In this document: piece by piece, positions 9,003-18,800 of the stretch | Layout of the letters: the number at the start of each line of letters is the position of its first letter | How positions within the stretch are numbered: position 1 is the first letter of the stretch | Assembly (NCBI GenBank): GCA_017859815.1 | Contig: JAFMMM010000010.1 | Coordinates: 1 to 43,815 of the forward strand | DNA length: 43,815 nt | Origin: Planctomycetota bacterium | Lineage (GTDB): Bacteria; Planctomycetota; Planctomycetia; Planctomycetales; Planctomycetaceae | Direction: 5' to 3' | Program-made: the position numbers and the translations under genes | The notes under the pieces: generated by a model | The model's database searches: none | The model's input: the letters and a program-made list of their open reading frames with translations, nothing else | What the model was told of the DNA's origin: nothing

Positions 9003-10478
9003 TCAGTTCCTGTTTCGGTCCTGGCGCAGCCTCTGCCCGGCTGCTGCACGTCGCACCAGTTCATCGCCAAGAACGCCCAGCAGGATCACTGCGCCGATGA
9101 TGGTATATTCCAGTGACTGTGGAATCCGCAACAGCATGATCAGGTTGTAAAGCACCATCATGACGGCCGTGCCGATTACGACTCCCGGTATGGACCCTTC
9201 TCCGCCACGAAGGCTGCAGCCTCCCAAAACTGCCGCAGCAATCGCGTAGAGCTCAAAAGAGTTTCCGAAACTTGACGGTGAGATGGAGCTGAATTCAATG
9301 GCAAACAGCATTCCCGAGATTCCTGCCATCACGGAGCAGATCACGTAGGCAAGAATTGTGACACGCTGTGTATTGATCCCACTGAAGCGAGCGGCTTCTT
9401 CGCTGCGCCCGAGAGCCAGCAGATAGCGTCCCCAGATCGTGCGGGTCAGGAATACCGAAGCCACAGTGGCCAGACCGAGCAGAAGGAAGAAGGGGATCGG
9501 GATCCCGAACAGAACTTCATCCCCACGCAGCAACACTGGCAATCGCCCGGATGCAACAGGTCCGAGTACTTCTTGCAGTTCTCCAAAGCCGGCAGGATTG
9601 TCACCGGTCAGCCAGCGCGAAATTCCTCGATACATCAGCAGCCCGCAAAGCGTCACAACGAATGGCTGCAGTTTCAGTCGAGTGATCAGCAGCCCATGAG
9701 TCAGACCAACAGCCGCGGTAATTGCAATGACACAGAGGACAGCGAGCGGAATGGGCATGAACTGATCACGTCGTAATACGGCAGCATAGCTGCCGGTGTG
9801 GTACTTCTTGCCGGGATCTCGTTCCAGCTGGAGTCGGAGCGAACCGCTGTCAGCAGAAACGCTTACGATTGTCTGCACGCTGACTGCGCCGTTGGGAAGA
9901 AAAATCTGTAGCTGATCACCAGCCTTCGCGGCTGTCTCGGAGATCTCTGCCGTCAAAGTTTCCACGTCGAATGAGCGAACGGGCACGGCGAGCGTCAGCT
10001 CGCCCTCAGGTTCATCACGGGGCGGGAGTTCTTCAACCCGCAGAACTCCGGGACTGACCTCTTCTGCAATGGTAAACACGACGCCGGATCCGATTCCCCC
10101 GGTGAATCGTACGATACTGTCGGAGGGAATCTCACCGGCCGCTGCTGTGGTTTCAATCAGCTGCTGTGTCGCGGTGATCTGTTTCACTGCAAAAGTGGAT
10201 TCAGCTTCGTAATTGACATTCAGGAGAATCGACAGCAGAACGCCGGAGAGACAGACCAGGGAACCGATCGAAAGATCGATTCCGCCTGTAATGATGACAA
10301 ACGCGACGCCGATCCCAAGAATTCCGTAAAGCGACAGCCGGCTCAGCAGGTTCATGATGTTGTCGAGCTTCAGGAACTTACTCGAAAGCGGCTCGTACCA
10401 GTGTTCTGCCGTCGCCATGGAGAGAAACAGGCAGAGCAGGATCAGGACGCTCAGAATCCCCAGTATCTTTCCTCGCAT
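9003..10478 (-). CDS. CUT2-type sugar ABC importer permease (RbsC-like) with a large insert
   Basis: This 491-residue permease belongs to the ribose/xylose/galactose importer family. The conserved FVIITGGIDLSIGS motif is at about 60-73. Further family sequence resumes with LTHGLLITRLKLQPFVVTLC from about residue 259, then SGINTQRVTILAYVICSVMA and AAAVLGGCSLRGGEGS. RbsC proteins are usually about 320 residues. The extra length here is a hydrophilic, strand-rich insert at about 90-240, containing DEPEGELTLAVPVRS and GDQLQIFLPNGAVSV, between two membrane segments. The insert continues in frame without stop codons and uses ordinary codons, so it is not a frameshift artefact. The gene is the third of a minus-strand operon after the binding protein and double ATPase. 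The sugar is not identifiable. Confidence 0.9.
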   Translation of the reverse strand: MRGKILGILSVLILLCLFLSMATAEHWYEPLSSKFLKLDNIMNLLSRLSLYGILGIGVAFVIITGGIDLSIGSLVCLSGVLLSILLNVNYEAESTFAVKQITATQQLIETTAAAGEIPSDSIVRFTGGIGSGVVFTIAEEVSPGVLRVEELPPRDEPEGELTLAVPVRSFDVETLTAEISETAAKAGDQLQIFLPNGAVSVQTIVSVSADSGSLRLQLERDPGKKYHTGSYAAVLRRDQFMPIPLAVLCVIAITAAVGLTHGLLITRLKLQPFVVTLCGLLMYRGISRWLTGDNPAGFGELQEVLGPVASGRLPVLLRGDEVLFGIPIPFFLLLGLATVASVFLTRTIWGRYLLALGRSEEAARFSGINTQRVTILAYVICSVMAGISGMLFAIEFSSISPSSFGNSFELYAIAAAVLGGCSLRGGEGSIPGVVIGTAVMMVLYNLIMLLRIPQSLEYTIIGAVILLGVLGDELVRRAAAGQRLRQDRNRN

Positions 10479-10540
10479 GATTCGCCTGTCTGCAGTGTGG
10501 TTTGAATTCGAGTGTTGGTGGATGAAGCAGCAGCGGAGTG

Positions 10541-12067
10541 TCAGTTCTGCACGTTTGCAGCGGACGCCTGTCGTGTGGCCAGGGTCATGATGGCCTGCTC
10601 GGTCAGCTGATCTCTGGAGAGTTCCCCTGTGATACAGCCTTCATGCATGATAATAACGCGATCACTCAGCCCCATGATCTCTTCCAGTTCGCTGCTGACG
10701 AAGAGGATTGCGATTCCTTCTGCCGCCAGTCGATCCATGAGCTGGTAGATTTCCTGCTTGGCACCAATGTCGATTCCTCGTGTTGGTTCATCCAGCAGCA
10801 GCAGATGAGGTTTCATGGACAGCCACTTGCCAAGGACAACCTTCTGCTGGTTTCCCCCGGACAGATTTCCGGTGCGGATGGTATCGGCCGGTGCTTTGAC
10901 TCGCAGCTGTTCACACATATCGGCCGACTGGCGGCGTTCGGCCGCAAAGTTCATAAAGCCGGATCGGGCGGTTCGATGGATTGACGCCAGACTGATGTTC
11001 TCGCGTATTGTCATGTCCAGCACGACGCCCTGTTGTTTGCGATCCTCCGGGACAAGTGCAATTCCGGATTCAATGGCGTCCACCGGGCTGGTGACGGTAA
11101 GCTTCTGACCACGGATTCGAATTTCGCCGCTGAGCGGGGCGTCTGCACCAAAGAGGGTACGGAGGACTTCAGTACGGCCAGCTCCGACAAGTCCGGCGAT
11201 TCCTACGATCTCGCCACTGTGCACAGCAAAGTTCAGTTCATGAGCCGGCCATGTTGACGTGCGCAGGCCGCGGACTTCCACGGCAACCTTTCCGGCGGGG
11301 AAGGGTGTGCGTGAAAAAACGCGAGACACATCACGCCCGACCATCAGTCGGACGAGATTACCATGCGTGATCTGATCTTCTGCCAGATGTCCGGCAAGTT
11401 CGCCGTCGCGAAGAACCGTAACACGGTCCGACAGTTCCTGAACTTCCGCAAGTCGGTGAGAGATGTAAACGATACTGACACCCTGACTTCGCAAGTCTCG
11501 GATGACATCAAACAGCCGTTCAGATTCTGCAGCGGACAGACTGGATGTGGGTTCATCCATGATAAGGACACGGGCATCAATGGAAAGTGCCTTGGCAATC
11601 TCCACCATTTGCTGCTGGCCGGTTGTCAGATCCTGAACCAGTGTTCCAGGATCAAGACTCAGTCCGATTCGCTTCAGGAATCGGGCGGATTCACGATGAA
11701 TTGCTCGCTCGTCGATCAGTCCCAATCGTCGCGGCTCCCGGCCAAGAAAGATATTTGCTCCGATGGTGAGGTTGTCGGCCAGATTCAATTCCTGATGAAT
11801 CAGAGCAATCCCTGCATCCATGGCGTCACTGACCGAGGCAAACGAGACCGTTTTTCCGTCGACCCGGACGCTGCCGGAGTCCTGCCGCTGAACCCCGGCA
11901 AGAATCTTCATGAGCGTGCTTTTGCCGGCGCCGTTCTCGCCGACGACCGACAGGACTTCTCCCTGCTGCAGGTGCATTTCCACATTCTGCAGCGCGCGAA
12001 CTCCTGGAAAGGACTTGCTGATCCCTTCAACCTGAAGTCTTGGTTGTGATTGCGGAGCTGCGGGCAT
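10541..12067 (-). CDS. CUT2-type sugar ABC importer double ATPase (RbsA/MglA-like)
   Basis: This is a 508-residue protein with two fused ATP-binding domains. Domain 1 has Walker A GENGAGKS at residues 43-50, the signature-region LTTGQQQMVEIAKAL, and Walker B LIMDEPTSSL. Domain 2 has the degenerate Walker A GLVGAGRTE normal for this family (no Lys), then LSGGNQQKVVLGKWL and LLLDEPTRGIDIGAK. It energises import of a monosaccharide or similar ligand with the permease 62 bp downstream and the binding lipoprotein 88 bp upstream, all in one minus-strand operon. The ATG (complement of 12065-12067) gives the family length. The ligand cannot be told from sequence; ribose is a default annotation only. 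Confidence 0.94.
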   Translation of the reverse strand: MPAAPQSQPRLQVEGISKSFPGVRALQNVEMHLQQGEVLSVVGENGAGKSTLMKILAGVQRQDSGSVRVDGKTVSFASVSDAMDAGIALIHQELNLADNLTIGANIFLGREPRRLGLIDERAIHRESARFLKRIGLSLDPGTLVQDLTTGQQQMVEIAKALSIDARVLIMDEPTSSLSAAESERLFDVIRDLRSQGVSIVYISHRLAEVQELSDRVTVLRDGELAGHLAEDQITHGNLVRLMVGRDVSRVFSRTPFPAGKVAVEVRGLRTSTWPAHELNFAVHSGEIVGIAGLVGAGRTEVLRTLFGADAPLSGEIRIRGQKLTVTSPVDAIESGIALVPEDRKQQGVVLDMTIRENISLASIHRTARSGFMNFAAERRQSADMCEQLRVKAPADTIRTGNLSGGNQQKVVLGKWLSMKPHLLLLDEPTRGIDIGAKQEIYQLMDRLAAEGIAILFVSSELEEIMGLSDRVIIMHEGCITGELSRDQLTEQAIMTLATRQASAANVQN

Positions 12068-12155
12068 GGGATGTCGAGCGTTGAGTCGATTGCATGGGGC
12101 TCTGACAGCGAGAATCAGGCCGATCAGTTTCTGTGACCGGCCTGACTTGATTGCA

Positions 12156-13220
12156 TCACTGTCCCTTCAATCGCTTGAGTTCTTCCCAGAATGTGTCGAC
12201 ATTTTCGGCTGTGATGGAACGTGGCGGAATATCCACGTATTTGGATTCAGGAATCACGGACTCATTTCCGCTGAGGATCTCATTCAGCACTCGAACAGAT
12301 TCGTAGCCGTACTGATACGGGTTTTGGACAACCGTTCCCGCACATTCTCCGTCCTTGATTGCCTGCAGCGTCACGTCATTTTCATCGAATCCGGCAATAG
12401 CCACTTTGCCGATTTTGCCGGCTTTCTTAAGTGCCTGATAAATGGCTGGCGGATTGTATTCGAACAGACCAGCGATGCCCTTCAATTCCGGCCAGGTCAC
12501 CAGCGCGTCCTCTGCTTTCTGCAGAGCGACTTCCGGTTTTCCCTGGTCGGTAATCGTGGCGACGATGGTATAGCCATTGCCTTCGAGTTCACCTTCTTCA
12601 GGGTCGAATGCGTCAGGCTGGGACTGATAGTACTCAATGGTTCGATCACGGCCGAGCAGGACGTCGATTACACCCTGGCGGCGATACTTGCTGTTGTTCT
12701 GCTCCAGACGGCCGATTGTGAGCAGGATCTGCCCGCCGTCCGGGACTGCCTTTCGCAGAATCTCGCCGCACTGGCGGCCACCGGCGTAGTTATCCATACC
12801 GATGTAGAGCAGACGATCAGAGCCCGGGGCATCTGAGTCATGCGTGATCATCGGAACTTTTTCTGCAACCTCATTCAGCCACTGAATCTGGTTTTCTGCA
12901 TCCAGCGGGCTGATGGCGATTCCCTGGACACCCGTGGTGAGCAGGTCGTCGACCTTTTGCTTCTGCACGACCGAAGTTGCCTCCGAGGGCATGATCACGG
13001 TGACGTCAATGTCAAATTCTTTTGCTGCAGCAACGCAGCCAGCTTCGGCAATTTTCCAGAAGTCCGCAATCTGATTGGTGACAAAAGCTACGGAACGCCG
13101 TCCAGAGGTTTCCTCTGGTCCGGCTGTTGAAGCCGGGGGGGCATCTTCAACCTGACAGCCGGCGGTTAGCCCGATGAGCATCGAGAAGAGCAGAAGAAAC
13201 GATGCGGATCTGCAATTCAT
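12156..13220 (-). CDS. Sugar ABC importer substrate-binding lipoprotein (RbsB-like)
   Basis: This is a 354-residue periplasmic-binding-protein type 1 family lipoprotein. The ATG at the complement of 13218-13220 follows AAGGAAG. It starts a signal peptide ending in the lipobox LTAGC, so Cys22 is lipidated. An upstream in-frame Met at 13268 would bury the signal, so I do not use it. The mature domain begins RRSVAFVTNQIADFWKIAEA and continues with the typical VDDLLTTGVQGIAISPLDAE segment. Later come YIGMDNYAGGRQCGEILRKA and AIAGFDENDVTLQAIKDGEC, as in ribose, galactose and xylose binding proteins. It is the first gene of the importer operon and has a candidate promoter at 13265-13293. Confidence 0.92.
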   Translation of the reverse strand: MNCRSASFLLLFSMLIGLTAGCQVEDAPPASTAGPEETSGRRSVAFVTNQIADFWKIAEAGCVAAAKEFDIDVTVIMPSEATSVVQKQKVDDLLTTGVQGIAISPLDAENQIQWLNEVAEKVPMITHDSDAPGSDRLLYIGMDNYAGGRQCGEILRKAVPDGGQILLTIGRLEQNNSKYRRQGVIDVLLGRDRTIEYYQSQPDAFDPEEGELEGNGYTIVATITDQGKPEVALQKAEDALVTWPELKGIAGLFEYNPPAIYQALKKAGKIGKVAIAGFDENDVTLQAIKDGECAGTVVQNPYQYGYESVRVLNEILSGNESVIPESKYVDIPPRSITAENVDTFWEELKRLKGQ

Positions 13221-13264
13221 GAGCAGTCTTCCTTGTGGAAAAAGTAAACCGAAACAGGTCCTGC

Positions 13265-13293
13265 ACAATATGTCCGGAGCAAGCGCTGGTCAA
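13265..13293 (-). promoter_or_regulatory. Candidate sigma70-like promoter of the sugar importer operon
   Basis: On the minus strand TTGACC (complement of 13288-13293) is followed after 17 bp by TATTGT (complement of 13265-13270). These match the -35 consensus at five of six bases and the -10 consensus at four of six. Transcription would start near 13258, leaving a leader of about 40 bases before the binding-protein ATG. Planctomycete promoters are poorly characterised, so this is a pattern match only. Confidence 0.4.
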
Positions 13294-13917
13294 ACCTGAC
13301 TCCTGGTTTTCAAGGGTGATTGGAAGATCTGTGAGTTCCGGCGTGCCATGAATGGGGATTCGCGAGGAAGGCAGAAGAGCAGCGGTTTGCCCGGTGGCGA
13401 TTTCGGGAGTGGATTCCTGGTTCGTGGATGATTGCCGAAAGCGGTCCCGTTCCTGTTTGCTGTGTGGGCCCTCATTGGATTTCAAAGCGACCGTTTGTTA
13501 ACCTAAGGGAGTCCTCTCGACACCTGTATTTTCCCAATTTGGGGCGATCGTTGTCGCGAGGGCATCTTACCGAGTTGGTTTTCCGGACCTGCCCGGGTTG
13601 TGCAGATGGTTACTCGTCGTGCTTGGATTCCGTCGGCGACACGTGATGTGTTGTCAGGTGGTCCGGCACGATGGTGATTTGGGTTCCTGCGTTTTGCTGA
13701 TGCTGTTTTCAGCAGTCAGTCAAGGGCGACGTATTTCAGCACCGAGACCGGCCTGTGTTTTCCAAAATCCTGCTGTTTCTGTTCAGACTGCTGATCCAGG
13801 GCAGGCGTTGTCATCGCACTTTCGTGCGGAGCTTCGCTGGCTGTCCTGATGCTGTCGGCCAGGCAGTGGAGCGGGCAGCCAGGTTCCGTTGGTTATTCGG
13901 CGCGAAGCATTGTTGCG

Positions 13918-13942
13918 AACCGGCTGGGAAACACAGCCGGTT
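13918..13942. other. Perfect 9-bp inverted repeat upstream of rny
   Basis: AACCGGCTG at 13918-13926 pairs with CAGCCGGTT at 13934-13942 around the loop GGAAACA. No T-tract follows on either strand, so it is not a standard terminator. It lies about 155 bp upstream of the rny start codon and could be a leader hairpin or a protein-binding palindrome. Confidence 0.45.
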
Positions 13943-14096
13943 GTCGGAACAGCCGCAGACAAAAACCTGCGACACCGCAGTATTCGTCGTGCTTACGCTG
14001 TCGGAGATGTCACTCCTGCGGCGATATGTCGACGCTAAGACTGAACCATTTGCAGTGATCCAGGCCAGGGCCGTTCATATTTGAAGGACGCGTCCA

Positions 14097-15638
14097 GTGC
14101 AGGAATTTTTCCCCTATTTCTTTGCCGGGGTCGTTGGGCTGATCATCGGATACGCGATCGATCGCGTCATCAAGGGACGAGCTCACAAAACACGCGATGA
14201 GATCCTCCGTGATGCCGAACGTGATGCAGACGTGCTGCGGAGTGAACTGGAACTGAAGCTCAAGGATGAGGAGCTGGAGAAACGCTCCCAGTTGGAAGCG
14301 AAGATGGAAAAATCGCGTGACCAGCTGCGGGAGCGGGAGCGGGAGATTGATCGCAGTCAGTCACAGCTGGAGGAACAGCTGGACTCATTCCGCAAGAAGG
14401 AAAAGATGCTGCAGGGGACTCAGCAGAAGCTGGCAGATCGGGCTCGTTCAATGGAAGCCCGCGAAGCCGAGCTGGAGCGCCTGCTGAAAGACGAACAGGA
14501 GCAGCTGTATCGCATCAGCGAGCTGTCTCGTGAACAGGCTGTGAACCAGCTGCTGAAGAGTCTGGAGCGAGAACTCTCGGATGAGACGGGTGCTTTGATT
14601 ATGAAGCACGAAGCGGAAATCAATGCCACATGTGAGGAAAAGGCTCGCGAGATTATCGGGATGGCGGTGCAGCGATATGCTTCCGAGCACACTTCAGAGA
14701 CCACCGTTTCCACCGTCGACATTCCCAGCGATGAAGTCAAAGGACGCATTATCGGTCGCGAGGGACGAAACATCCGCACCTTCGAAAAGGTGACCGGCGT
14801 GGATGTGATTGTGGACGATACCCCGGGGGTCGTCATCATCTCAGCATTCGATGCCGTTCGCCGCGAGATTGGTCGTCGTTCGTTGAATAAACTGATTCAG
14901 GATGGCCGGATTCATCCATCGCGAATTGAAGAAGTCGTGGCAGAGACCGGCAAGGAGATGGATGAGAATATCCGCCGGCTGGGGCTGCAGGCCTGTGAAG
15001 AAGCCGGCGTTCGTGGACTTCACCCTCGGCTGGTGGAACTGATGGGCCGTCTTCATTTTCGAGTCAGTTACAGTCAGAACGTGCGACAGCACTCCATCGA
15101 AGTGGCACACCTGACAGGGTTGATGGCAGAACAACTTGGCCTCGATGGAACACTTGGCCGACGCTGCGGTTTCCTGCATGACCTTGGGAAGGCGGCCGAT
15201 CACGAAATGGAAGGCGGCCATCCTGCAGTTGGAGCTGAGTTGCTGAAACGATACGGTGAGAATGCCGAGGTGGTGCATGCGGCCGCCGGCCACCACGACG
15301 ATATCCGACCTGAATACATCTATACCGTGCTGGTTGCTGCCGCTGACGCTGTTTCAGCGGCCCGCCCGGGTGCTCGTCGGGAAACTCTGGAAAAATACGT
15401 TCGGCGTCTGGAGGAACTGGAGGCCCTGGCGTGTGGATTCCCTGGCGTGGAACAGGCCTTTGCTGTACAGGCCGGGCGTGAAATTCGAGTCATTGTGGAC
15501 TCCTCAAGAGTGACGGATCGGCAGGCAGCCCGACTTTCGAGAGATATGGCGAATGCAATCGAGGAATCGCTGACTTACCCCGGCGAGATCAAGGTTACGA
15601 TTTTGCGTGAAACCCGAAATGTGGAGTTTGCACGCTGA
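14097..15638 (+). CDS. rny: Ribonuclease Y
   Basis: This is a 513-residue membrane-anchored endoribonuclease that initiates mRNA decay. Residues of about 4-20 form the N-terminal membrane anchor ([18 protein letters not shown]). A long charged coiled coil follows at about 30-170. The KH RNA-binding domain lies at about 200-260, with the GxxG-type GREGRN loop in [20 protein letters not shown]. The metal-dependent HD domain contains [10 protein letters not shown] and the later AAGHHDD. The length matches the family (about 510-520). The GTG start at 14097 has AAGGA about 8 bases upstream and puts the anchor at the extreme N-terminus. It is followed after 167 bp by the 1323-residue unknown gene on the same strand, which may share its transcript. 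Confidence 0.96.
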   Translation: MQEFFPYFFAGVVGLIIGYAIDRVIKGRAHKTRDEILRDAERDADVLRSELELKLKDEELEKRSQLEAKMEKSRDQLREREREIDRSQSQLEEQLDSFRKKEKMLQGTQQKLADRARSMEAREAELERLLKDEQEQLYRISELSREQAVNQLLKSLERELSDETGALIMKHEAEINATCEEKAREIIGMAVQRYASEHTSETTVSTVDIPSDEVKGRIIGREGRNIRTFEKVTGVDVIVDDTPGVVIISAFDAVRREIGRRSLNKLIQDGRIHPSRIEEVVAETGKEMDENIRRLGLQACEEAGVRGLHPRLVELMGRLHFRVSYSQNVRQHSIEVAHLTGLMAEQLGLDGTLGRRCGFLHDLGKAADHEMEGGHPAVGAELLKRYGENAEVVHAAAGHHDDIRPEYIYTVLVAAADAVSAARPGARRETLEKYVRRLEELEALACGFPGVEQAFAVQAGREIRVIVDSSRVTDRQAARLSRDMANAIEESLTYPGEIKVTILRETRNVEFAR

Positions 15639-15772
15639 GTCGTCCCTGGGATGTAAAGCGATTGTTCTTCAGCGGTTTACCGGCGTTGCAAACAGGTGCC
15701 CTGTCGTCCCGGTCAGCCGGATCATTAATAGTTTTGCTGAGTCGTGTCGTGCGAGAAATTGGCAGTGGAAAT

Positions 15773-15789
15773 GCTCGCCGGCGGCGAGC
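15773..15789 (+). other. GC-rich hairpin just upstream of the 1323-residue gene
   Basis: GCTCGCC at 15773-15779 pairs with GGCGAGC at 15783-15789 around a 3-base loop. It ends 16 bases before the GTG start at 15806 and next to the purine-rich GGAA at about 15793. In mRNA this stem would sit at the edge of the ribosome-binding region and could affect initiation. The effect is inferred. Confidence 0.4.
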
Positions 15790-15805
15790 AACGGAATGAA
15801 TTGTT

Positions 15806-18800
15806 GTGGCAGCTGACCAGAGAACGTTATTTGAAGACTCGGATGAATCCGGCGACTCAAAGGAGCTCGCACGGGATTTGCTGGGTTATCTGAATTTCTC
15901 TGACGGCACACCCGGCGCTCGCTTTCGTTCTTGTTTGAATCAATTGTGGCTGGATGGGACAGTGTCTTCCGGTCCTCAGGAACTGCGCGACACTCTGCTG
16001 ACGATGTTGCAGGGGTTGCGTCGGGCTGGCGATGCGGCATTCGTCAGTGCAGAATCGGCAGAGCAGGCTGTCCGCATCACGCTGGACGGGATTTTTCCGG
16101 CCTATCGCGAATGGCATTCAGACTTGCTGGGACATCTGAGCGACGCTGAACTGTTCAGCCCGTTTTTGGTCGCAAAGATGTTTGAGGCTGTTTTGGCCGA
16201 GCGTGCCACCGCCGGGGACGGGACAGATTCCTCTCAGCTGACAGCAGGCGTGTTGCTGCGACTGAATCAGTTTGTTGGATATCGCCCGGTCGCTGTCCTG
16301 GAGAATGGTCGGCAGTCTGAGGTGTACGCTCACGAACGATTCTGTGCCCTGCCGGTCTATCTCGCAGGTGTGGGGGTGGCGTCCGGCCCCTGGCATGAAC
16401 TCATTTCATTGACCATCGGTTTTCTCGAGCGCCTGCCGGAAGAGCTGCTGCTCGGCTCTTCGTTTGAATTTGAGCGGATGCAGGAACTGGTTGTGGATTC
16501 TCGCGCCCACGATCATGTGCATCCGGTTTATAAACGGACCAACTATATCTTTGGTGAGTGGGACCCGGATGAGATCAGCAGCAAAGGTTACTACAGTCGG
16601 TTTGTAATCCGGCGGTTGATTCTTGACGCCCTGCTGGACTGGGTTCGAAAGGGCGGTTCACGGGGGCGTGAGGAGCGTTTGCACGACGCTTCCGCTGTGC
16701 TTTCCGGAACAATTCTGATGGCGTCTGCGATCAGCGGTTCGGGGCCTGACACCCACGCTTCCGGTGTGACTTTGACAACATTGCTGCCGCAGGTCGCGCG
16801 CCAGCGTGACCATTTCTACAGCCGGATACTGGAGCAGACTGCGGGGGACCGTCGGCGGCGTTTGCAGCGACAGGCGTCTCGAACGAGGCAGCCGTTTGGT
16901 CATGTCCGTCATGAATTGAATATGTTTCTGGCACGGTTCGGCGCGGAGCAGGTGCAGCATCGCCACCTGTCGTGGATGTATGCTCGCATGGGCTACGATG
17001 ACGCGAGCCGCGAAGAGGCCTCTACGATTCCGTGTCTGGCGGCTCGGATCGAGTCCGAGATCTTCGCTCGGCTGGTGATTTGCCGCAGGGAGATCCGCGA
17101 GGGAAACCCGGAACACGCTGCTGATCTGATTGATGAAGTCATGGGGTTGCTGGACCGCGGTATCGAGACCGGTGGACTTGTCGACCCGTGGAACATTCTT
17201 GGGTTTCAGGGAATGTTTCCGCTGTTTACGTCCAGAGAAGACGCGATCCCCGATGCTCGCGCTGAGTTGCTGATCGAGATTGTTGGGCAGGTCTTTGATA
17301 TCTGTTCGTTGACAATGTCGGAAGCAGCCGTGCAGGGTAAGTTGCAACTCCAGAAACGGGTCTGTCAGGCTTACAGCAGGCTTGCTGAACGCTGGGACGC
17401 ATACGCCACCACGACCGTCAACGATTTGACGCCTGTCGAGGGAGTGAAGTCTGTAGAGGCGGCAGGGCTGGTTGCCCGCATGTTGTCACTCTGGCGAGAA
17501 GCGGGAGAGTCTGCCGGAGATATTTCTTTCTGGCGTGAACATGTCACCGATCTGCATGCGGTCAACAGCTTTTCGCAGGTGGTCTCAGCGCTACTGGATC
17601 GGAACGACCTTGTGGCTGCGATGGGACTGCTGATGCAGTGGCTCAGTCAGGCCGAAGTTGTTCCGCTTGAAAGTGGTTCGCATTCGATTCATCGGCAGCT
17701 GCATCGTCTGATGGCGGGGCTGTGTGAGCAGTCGGATGTGCAAACAGCGTGGACCGGTCTGCGGCGATTATTTGCGTTCGCGGAGGCGAATGCGGGTTCG
17801 TACTGGGAAGTGCCGCCACTGACTGAATCGAGCGCGGAATCGGGCGACGCGAACGGCCGGCGTGGCGAGAATGATGTTGATCTTGAACACCTGTTTGATG
17901 ACCAGCAGGATGGTCAGGATTCGCTGTATGAGGCCGCGTGGGACGATGTGACTTATCGTGATTCCACAGACGACGGAAACGCTTCCGATACGCTTGACGA
18001 AGGGACAACTCCCGGCAATACGGAATTCGAGATCCTGTACCGTCGCATCGAGCCGCGACTGAAATTCCTGCATACGCTCGGTTCATTGTGGGGAATTGCT
18101 GCATTGTGGGTCTCGCGGCAGCAAAGTCTGGACACATCGGATGACGGTTGCGGGGCAGTTCTGAAGGAGTGGCTGGCTTCTATTCGCGGCCGCCTGCAGG
18201 GGCTGGCGGAGCTTGTTCGTGAGGTTCGGGACCATCAAATTGATGTGACGGCTTCCGGCGTGGAAGGGAATATTGAGTATGACGTTCAGCTTCAGTTCCG
18301 CTTCCTGTTGATGCAGAACGCACTTTCCACGACTGTGGAATTCCTCATGGCGGAGCGATTAATTGCGGCGGTCATTGCTGAGCCTCCCTCAACTGTCAAG
18401 CCGGCAGAGACACTTGATAGCCACATTTCCAGCATGCTGACATCGTTATTCGCTCGCGATTCTGCCGTGGCCCGGCGATGTTTCCCGGATTTCTGCAAAG
18501 AGCTGCGCAAGAGACCGTTGCTGTACATTCCGTTTGAGAACGGGGGACAGCCGGTTTCCATTCTGCAGGCACGAACAATTCAGGCTGTGCTCAGGGTGCT
18601 GCTTAGCCAGTTTCCGCGGCAGGGCATGCTGCTTGAAACGCATCAGCTGCTGCAGCTGACCCTTGTGGTTGAACGAACGATGCGCCCGGCGGGGCAGGCA
18701 GTCACGGAGTTTGACCGTCTGTTCCGAATTGGCCTCAGCAATTCGGTTGAAGCTGTTGTCCACTCAGGAGGCAGTGACGATGTGATTTTTGAACAGCTTC

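Larger units (their letters stand above)
13221..14096. other. Long divergent intergenic region between the sugar importer and rny
   Basis: Nearly 880 bp hold no gene I can support. The left edge carries the importer promoter candidate. A perfect 9-bp inverted repeat is at 13918-13942. The right edge carries the rny ribosome-binding site (AAGGA at 14084-14088). Several short open frames overlap one another with Arg/Cys-rich translations and no family resemblance. I looked for RNase P RNA, tmRNA, SRP RNA and tRNA signature sequences and saw none. A long rny leader or an unannotated small RNA is possible. Confidence 0.5.

Noticed and set aside
13428-14084. Several short plus-strand frames upstream of rny
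   Set aside because: They overlap each other, have Arg/Cys-rich translations, and lack start signals or family resemblance.
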